DNA of 64,000 nt, taken from the NCBI RefSeq assembly GCF_008831285.2, contig NC_045149.1:18553035-18617034 (forward strand), written 5' to 3'. Of this stretch, positions 61,253-64,000 are shown piece after piece; the stretch's first letter is position 1, and every line of letters begins with the position of its first letter. This DNA comes from Nymphaea colorata. Taxonomy: Eukaryota > Streptophyta > Magnoliopsida > Nymphaeales > Nymphaeaceae. Made by a program: the position numbers and the translations under genes. Below the pieces are notes generated by a model, which saw only the letters and a list, made by a program, of their open reading frames with translations, did no database searches and was not told the origin of the DNA.

Positions 61253-62237
61253 TTTTACTGTTCGCCAGACTTGATCATTTCATCGTTAGCCTAGAAAGAA
61301 CAAAGCCAGAGAAATGTGGTCGGACAAAACCAAACAGCAGAGACGTAAAGAAGGAATTTACAGAAAACAGACCCCGTTTCTCCAATCAACTGCCCCTCCA
61401 CGGCTCGTCTGTTTTGACCATGTTGATTACCCAAAACTTACCTCTTCGATCATTTCCAACAAATGCGTGAGTTCCAGAACACACAATCTCCCATTATGTT
61501 CACATCTTAAACTATCCATAACCACTGTATCCTGAATTCCCGAGTCTCCCCTCCCAGCAAAGTCCTGCAATCAATGGAGAATCCTGCAATCTTCCTTCAG
61601 CATTCCCCTGTTCCCTAAAATTAAAACAATAAACAATTCAAGAAACACGAAACCCCCTCACATTCACAATGCCGATATCACACCCGATTCCACATTCACC
61701 AAAACCACATCCCAAACCCATAAACCCTAACTTTCCCAAAACCCACTTATTCCTCATCCGTCCCACCTATCCCATAAGGCAGAGAAACCCAAAAACCCCG
61801 TAACCAAAATCCAACATTCTCCGTCGCCCCAAAATCGAAGACCTCTCATTCAATGCAACCCCAACTAACCCCCTGCGCACAGGAAAGCAACAGAAAAACA
61901 ATAAACGAACCACAAAACCACGACATCCCCACGATTCTTCTCGAAGAAAGCTGCTTACCTCCGAACTCGATCGGCAGACCACGGCAGCAAGAGCTAGTGC
62001 TTCCTTCCTCGTGGAAGAGACGCCCGCACAGAGGGAACGTGGGTGACGGGGGGCAGAGACTCCTGAGAAGGGCAAGGGTACAATGGGAGAAGGCAGCAGG
62101 GCAGGGCAGAGAAGCCAAAAAGATCTCTCTCCCCCCCACTCTCTCCCTTGTGGGTTGGAATGGAATTAGGGCCATTGTTGGGTGACATAGTCGTCTCGGG
62201 CTCCTGCTTTTGCTCACCCAATCCCTTTCTTTCCATT
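61253..62237 (-). other. 5' UTR of the PHD/GNAT gene with a leader intron
   Basis: A strong donor, CGGAG|GTAAGC, sits at 61959/61958, and a polypyrimidine acceptor, TTTCTAG|GCTAACG, at 61291/61290. This predicts a non-coding first exon above 61959 and an intron of 668 bp (61291-61958). The transcription start is not visible; GC content rises near 62000-62130, as at a promoter. Leader introns are common in plant chromatin genes. Confidence 0.6.
61255..61283 (-). promoter_or_regulatory. Two overlapping short upstream ORFs in the PHD/GNAT leader
   Basis: On the coding strand, just 5' of the main ATG (61252), are ATGAAATGA (61283-61275, two codons plus stop) and, overlapping it, an ATG at 61278 that opens a seven-codon frame ending TAA at 61255. 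Only two bases separate that stop from the main ATG. They lie in the last leader exon, so any spliced mRNA should contain them. They are likely to reduce or tune translation of the giant protein; that effect is inferred. Confidence 0.7.
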
Positions 62238-64000
62238 TCCTTTCGTTAGGGACTTAGGCAACTGTTGCAATAAATTTACCCCCACGCCCTCCTTTTGCCT
62301 TTTTATTTTACTTGCTTTCATGAGTTACCTCCTGTGGTTTTGATTCTCTCACTCACACTTGAATGTTTGATCTTTCCCAACTTCAAGCTGGGAATCCAGA
62401 TTCCGAGTACTAGAGATTCAATAATTTATTTAATCAAACTCTAATCTTCAACTGAACCAGGCGGACTTTAAATCTATTGGAATTTATGTGATCTGTTGGG
62501 ACCATGGTCTGTTCAAGCATTGGTAATCTTGATAGAAAGTTTGAGCTCTTGTATGCTTCATCTTGGGTTTATAACTTAGCCCTGAATTAGTCTCAGAATC
62601 TTAAGATTTTCAAGTCGAAGAAAGGTTTATAGTACAGCATGAAGCCATGGTAAGTGTCTATATAATCCTGATTTCGTCACAAAATGAGAATGACATATTG
62701 ATTCTGCCAAAAGATTCAAACTCAGATCTGCTAGGCTACCACTGCTGGTGCCGCTGCCGCCATCGTCACCGCCGCCATTGCCGCCGCCAATGTGACTCTT
62801 GTGCAAACTCTCTGCTGCTCGGTAAGAAAAGTTTTCTATCGGCTAATCTACCCAGCCAGTCCATACATCAATCTTTCCTATGGAAGGCACTTATATTATA
62901 GCCCAAGTGCTAATGATTTTCAAATTTTGACCGTTAAGAGTGCTATTTCTTTATGTATTTCTCTTCTGGCCTCCTAATATTCAATCTATATTCTGACTCA
63001 CATCTATTAATTGGCCCCATCTCCATTATGTCCCTCACAAACTAGATTTGGATCCAAAACACCTGCTCCTACCAGATCCAAATCTGCCAAATTGGGTCAA
63101 ACGAGAAAAGCTGGTCTAAGGTCCAATCAAATAAACCCGGGTTCGAAAACGCAGCACGCACTGCCGAGTCTCTCAAAGCAAAGAGGGTTAGAAAGAAAGC
63201 TGGCTTGAACGAGATCTTGTTCTGGATCTACCATAACCCGAGTCTAGAGTTATTTGCATCAACTAAACTGAATTAGAGATACCAAGTTCGTGATTTGGGA
63301 GGTCACCTAACTACATGAGCACAATAAGATCGAGATCTTGGGAAATTTGAAAGCTCTGTGCCTCCTTTCCAGATCCATCCTATCCCTTGAGGTTCCATAG
63401 ATTGAATCACCTACTTGCACGAGAAAGGTGATATTATTACCGTTTGAAACCATGGTGAAAACCTTCTTCATTATATAATTGAGCTACACCTCTTTTATTT
63501 GTGGAGAGATTACAATATTTCCATGATGGTCATCAACAAATCTACTGACATGAATCCTACAGATGTTTTCACCATATTTATCAATGTCAACCTTATCTGT
63601 ATTTAAGAAGTTGATTTGTAAATATGAATCAAAGGCAAAGAAGGAGGACAACGATACAGGTCCAGTTTCTCTTTGCCTGCAATTTCAATTCCTTTTTTTT
63701 TTTCCTTGTCAAATCTTGCCTTGTAATCTGTTCTTGCCTTCTTAAATCCTACTTATGGTGTGCATACCATAATTCTCTCTGCATACTATATTTTCCTGTG
63801 GCTCTTGGTAAACGAAAGAGAGCCTCATTCTTGAATTGTGATTCTACCATGAGCGGTGGAATTATGATTGTAGAAGTTTAGATTTTTTTTTTCATCTCTT
63901 TTTAGAGCACACGTTATGAATTTTTAATTCATCAATAGAATATTGTGGAATCACATTGAAGGCTATCAAACATAAATGAAAACTATAACTAAAATTTTCT
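62238..64000. other. Distal promoter and intergenic region, no gene recognised
   Basis: AT-rich with a compound GCC/CCG trinucleotide tract at about 62741-62790 (gctgccgccatcgtcaccgc). An aaggctatcaaac segment near 63959-63971 matches the right end of the MITE-like family, so another copy may run off or sit at the window's end. No coding sequence is recognised. Confidence 0.5.

Overview
This is a stretch of plant nuclear chromosome. The genes carry many spliceosomal GT-AG introns, and they include an Aux/IAA auxin repressor, a peroxisomal thiolase with a plant-type PTS2 signal, and a large PHD-finger acetyltransferase of the plant IDM1 type. The spacers are AT-rich and full of microsatellites and miniature transposon relics. 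The protein sequences are angiosperm-like. The first exon of the potassium-channel beta gene is strongly GC-rich while its later exons are AT-rich, a gradient best known from monocots and some early-diverging angiosperms. I cannot name the species.

Five protein-coding genes could be rebuilt exon by exon, all with intact frames. (1) 3252-11226, plus strand: KAB1-type potassium channel beta subunit, an aldo-keto reductase, 4 exons, 332 aa. (2) 14976-18243, minus: Aux/IAA protein of the IAA12/BODENLOS-IAA13 type, 5 exons, 333 aa, convergent with gene 1. (3) 28182-38196, minus: peroxisomal 3-ketoacyl-CoA thiolase (KAT2/PED1 type), 14 exons, 461 aa. (4) 40597-44998, minus: COA1-like mitochondrial cytochrome oxidase assembly protein, 4 exons, 188 aa. 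(5) 48475-61252, minus: very large IDM1-like PHD/GNAT chromatin protein, 8 coding exons, 2382 aa, with a 5'-UTR intron and two short upstream ORFs.

The remaining DNA is introns and spacers: 1-3.2 kb, 11.2-15 kb, 18.2-28.2 kb, 38.2-40.6 kb, 45-48.5 kb and 61.3-64 kb. It holds a three-member family of terminal-inverted-repeat elements (one inside an Aux/IAA intron), an inverted pair of repeats sharing the same 20-bp perfect palindrome, several short tandem duplications, a threefold ~165-bp tandem repeat in an intron of the PHD gene, and long AT, CT and CA tracts. I found no rRNA, convincing tRNA, CRISPR array or intact autonomous transposon.

The genes are not an operon and act in different compartments: plasma membrane or cytosol, nucleus, peroxisome, mitochondrion, nucleus. 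Their order is informative. From memory, KAB1, IAA12 and a KAT paralogue lie close together on Arabidopsis chromosome 1 (about At1g04550-At1g04710), KAT2 and IAA13 lie close together on chromosome 2, and a PHD/GNAT gene of this class lies near the chromosome 1 group. The window therefore looks like an ancestral, unduplicated version of that block. The most unusual object is the PHD/GNAT gene: its N-terminal region contains three degenerate ~180-residue tandem repeats, and a ~590-residue C-terminal tail with an LxLxL repressor-type motif follows the acetyltransferase domain.
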